From JANMZO01 sp031383405 (GTDB taxonomy: Bacteria > Actinomycetota > Acidimicrobiia > Acidimicrobiales > JANYDT01): a stretch of 6,837 bases of DNA. The first letter of the stretch is position 1; each line of letters opens with the position of its first letter. Positions 5,205 to 6,837 of the stretch are shown in pieces. The notes under the pieces were generated by a model that saw nothing but the letters and a program-made list of their open reading frames with translations, had not been told where the DNA came from and did not search any database. Location: the NCBI GenBank assembly GCA_031383405.1, contig JANMZO010000172.1, positions 1-6,837 on the forward strand, given 5' to 3'. The position numbers were made by a program, and so were the translations under genes.

Positions 5205-6070
5205 TCCTCACCGGCGCAATCTGCGTGACGGCAACTCAGCCAGCTCTCGCCGGTCGACGCGACCCGAAGACACCAACGACCGGAGTGCGCGTAACTACCT
5301 CAGGCAGCACAGTGCGGTACACGGTGAACCGGGCGGGGAAGCCTCGGACCCCAGGACGGGTGCGGGTGAATCCGGGCTCGGTGACATGTCGTCGGTGGAC
5401 GACGGTCGAGACGGTCGTGAGCGGTCCACCGGAGAAGCCGGTGACCACGACGATCACGCATTACTGGAAGCAGTGCTTCTCGACGACGACGGGCCGTCCG
5501 ACCGGACCTGCCCGTGAATACGAACCGGGCGGCGGTGGGGTGCCTCCGGCGGAGGAAGTGTGGACAGCGGTAGTTCCTGATCCGGTGATCCAGCGGGAGA
5601 ACGGCGTCCGGTTCGTAACGCAGCGCACGGCGTGGGTGTGGCTGCCCCCGGAGTACTTCCGTGGCATCACCGTCGACCTGCGGTCATCTACCGGTGAGCT
5701 ACGCAGCGGTGGCGCGACGGCACGGGCAGTGCAGGTGTTGTTCAACCCGGGCTGGGGCGGCGCCGGGACGAGTGTGGATTGCACGGTCGAGGCGGCGTTT
5801 CCGTATGACCGTGGCCGTCCGTTTTGGGATCAGGAGTCGTGCGGACTCTGGTACATGAAATCTTCGCTAGACGAGTCCGGCGGTGTGTACCGGGCGACGG
5901 CGACGGTGGTGTGGGAAGTCAACGCCGTGATCGATGGTGAGCCTGCTGATACGGCGACGGTAGTCACTGATGGTCAGGCGGCGTTTCGGGTTGAGGAGTT
6001 GCAAGCACTGGTCACGTGTGTCGGTGGTTCCCCGTCTTCGTGTCCGGCCGATCGTTCAGGAACAAGGTAG
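5180..6070 (+). CDS. Secreted PKD-like protein of actinobacterial conjugation clusters
   Basis: The 296-residue product carries a Sec signal peptide (MRRRIITMILTGAICVTA, cleavage likely after PALA at residue 24). Six cysteines remain in the mature part (70, 99, 201, 221, 280, 288) and could form three disulfides. The second half (about 125-280) has the layout AWVWLPPEYF, VQVLFNPGWG, SVDCTVEAAFPYD, ESCGLWYMKSS, GGVYRATATVVWEV and RVEELQAL. This resembles, from memory, a family of secreted beta-rich PKD-like proteins encoded beside SAF-domain and type IV secretion genes on actinobacterial plasmids and integrative elements, often loosely labelled ATP/GTP-binding. I see no Walker motif, so that label is unsupported here. 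The GTG at 5180 has GGAGGG nine bases upstream, inside the previous gene, so translation is probably coupled. The precise role is unknown. Confidence 0.78.
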   Translation: MRRRIITMILTGAICVTATQPALAGRRDPKTPTTGVRVTTSGSTVRYTVNRAGKPRTPGRVRVNPGSVTCRRWTTVETVVSGPPEKPVTTTITHYWKQCFSTTTGRPTGPAREYEPGGGGVPPAEEVWTAVVPDPVIQRENGVRFVTQRTAWVWLPPEYFRGITVDLRSSTGELRSGGATARAVQVLFNPGWGGAGTSVDCTVEAAFPYDRGRPFWDQESCGLWYMKSSLDESGGVYRATATVVWEVNAVIDGEPADTATVVTDGQAAFRVEELQALVTCVGGSPSSCPADRSGTR

Positions 6071-6078
6071 GTGTACTG

Positions 6079-6837
6079 ATGAAATCCACGAAACCCAAAC
6101 CGACAACGGCGGGCGGTGAGTTGGGTGACCGGTTCGACGCGATCATCGCCTCGTCCGGTCTTGCTGCCCGCAAGCCCAAACCGAAGCTGATCGGTGCCGG
6201 TGCCGGGATAGTTGTGGCCGGCGGGTTGATAGGCGCGCTGATGTTCGGCTCCGGCCACGACAGTCAGCAGGTGATCGTCGCATCGCACCCGATCGACGCC
6301 GGAACCGTTCTCACCGCAGCCGACGTGAAAGGCGTGGCAGTGTCCGGGCAGATCGGGTTCCGAGCCACCCCGACCGCGAACCTCGCAGCACTGGTCGGCA
6401 AGGTGGCGGCCGTGCCGATCCCGGCCGGGACGTTGATCGTCGCCGAACAACTGCAACTTCGGCAATCCGCACCGGCAGGAACGGTCCTCGTCGGCATGGT
6501 TCTCGACCCCGGGGCGTTGCCGTCACCGGATCTGCGTTTCGGTGACCACGTCCAAGTTCTGGCCACGTCGAACCCGAACGCCGTGATCGATGAACCGGCC
6601 TCCGTGATGACCGACGCAACGGTATGGAAAGTGTGGGGCGGCACGGAAGGCTCCGGCCGACGCACCGTCACCCTCGCCGTGCCATCCGGTGTCGCGACCC
6701 AGGTCGGTGACGCCGCCTCCCGAAACCTGATCCGACTTCTCGTGGTACCGACGGACCAGTCCGCGTTCGACGACATCCTCGCAACGGCCCCGTTGGCATC
6801 GACCCCGCCAGCATCGAGTGTCCCAGCGGCAGCGACA
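6079..6837 (+). CDS. SAF-domain (CpaB/RcpC-like) membrane protein, 3' end beyond the window
   Basis: The frame from the ATG at 6079 stays open for 253 codons to the window edge, so the gene is partial here. A hydrophilic basic N-terminus (residues 1-37, with two KPKP stretches) precedes one membrane helix at about 38-57 (LIGAGAGIVVAGGLIGALMF), giving N-in, C-out topology. Residues about 64-127 form a SAF domain: QVIVASHPIDAGTVLTAADV, LAALVGKVAAVPIPAGTLIV. This is the fold of Flp-pilus CpaB/RcpC and of flagellar FlgA. The rest contains beta-rich sequence (GTVLVGMVLDPG, LRFGDHVQVLAT, RRTVTLAVPSG). The tail is Ala/Pro/Ser/Thr-rich, so the stop is probably near. AGGTAGG overlaps the previous stop and acts as ribosome-binding site; the gap is 8 bases. 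SAF proteins occur both in Tad pilus operons and in actinobacterial conjugation clusters, and the neighbours favour the latter. Confidence 0.85.
   Translation, partial: MKSTKPKPTTAGGELGDRFDAIIASSGLAARKPKPKLIGAGAGIVVAGGLIGALMFGSGHDSQQVIVASHPIDAGTVLTAADVKGVAVSGQIGFRATPTANLAALVGKVAAVPIPAGTLIVAEQLQLRQSAPAGTVLVGMVLDPGALPSPDLRFGDHVQVLATSNPNAVIDEPASVMTDATVWKVWGGTEGSGRRTVTLAVPSGVATQVGDAASRNLIRLLVVPTDQSAFDDILATAPLASTPPASSVPAAAT

Noticed and set aside
5089..5517. Plus-strand open frame overlapping the ends of two secreted-protein genes
   Set aside because: It is an alternative frame of the PKD-like gene; no signal peptide, no motif, and Arg/Asp-rich composition typical of shadow frames.

Overview
The window is GC-rich and its genes strongly prefer G or C in the third codon position. 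Every recognisable family points to a high-GC actinobacterium. These are an excisionase-like antitoxin with a PIN toxin, a phage/ICE-type tyrosine integrase, a lytic transglycosylase-NlpC/P60 hydrolase, a secreted conjugation-cluster protein and a SAF-domain protein. The exact lineage cannot be fixed from this sequence. I read the window as part of an integrative conjugative element, or a similar integrated mobile element, and not as ordinary core chromosome.

Layout. (1) 132-1176, plus strand: an intact toxin-antitoxin pair, an HTH antitoxin followed by a PIN-domain toxin, with a good promoter candidate that would give a leaderless mRNA. (2) 1138-4223, minus strand: five tightly packed genes, read right to left. 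They are a small lipoprotein-like protein, a transglycosylase-NlpC/P60 wall hydrolase, an excisionase, an undescribed 37-residue small ORF and the integrase. Successive joints are a 4-nt overlap, a 2-nt gap, a 24-nt gap and a 14-nt overlap, so they look like one transcription unit. The integrase 3' end overlaps the PIN gene tail to tail by 39 bp. (3) 4224-4559: a divergent regulatory region with a perfect small hairpin and an alternative upstream start. (4) 4560 to the right edge, plus strand: a secreted protein with a possible NTF2-like domain, a secreted PKD-like protein that overlaps it, and a SAF-domain membrane protein that runs off the window.

How the parts may work together (inference). 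Integrase and excisionase would move the element in and out of its site. The wall hydrolase would open peptidoglycan for a transfer apparatus. The secreted, lipoprotein-like and SAF proteins would be envelope parts of a type IV secretion or conjugation machine whose ATPases lie to the right. The toxin-antitoxin pair at the integrase end would stabilise the element. The most unusual points are excision genes sitting in the same apparent operon as a wall hydrolase, a small ORF bridging xis and int, and loss of the usual third catalytic residue in the NlpC/P60 domain. No tRNA, rRNA, CRISPR array, IS element or convincing attachment site was found.
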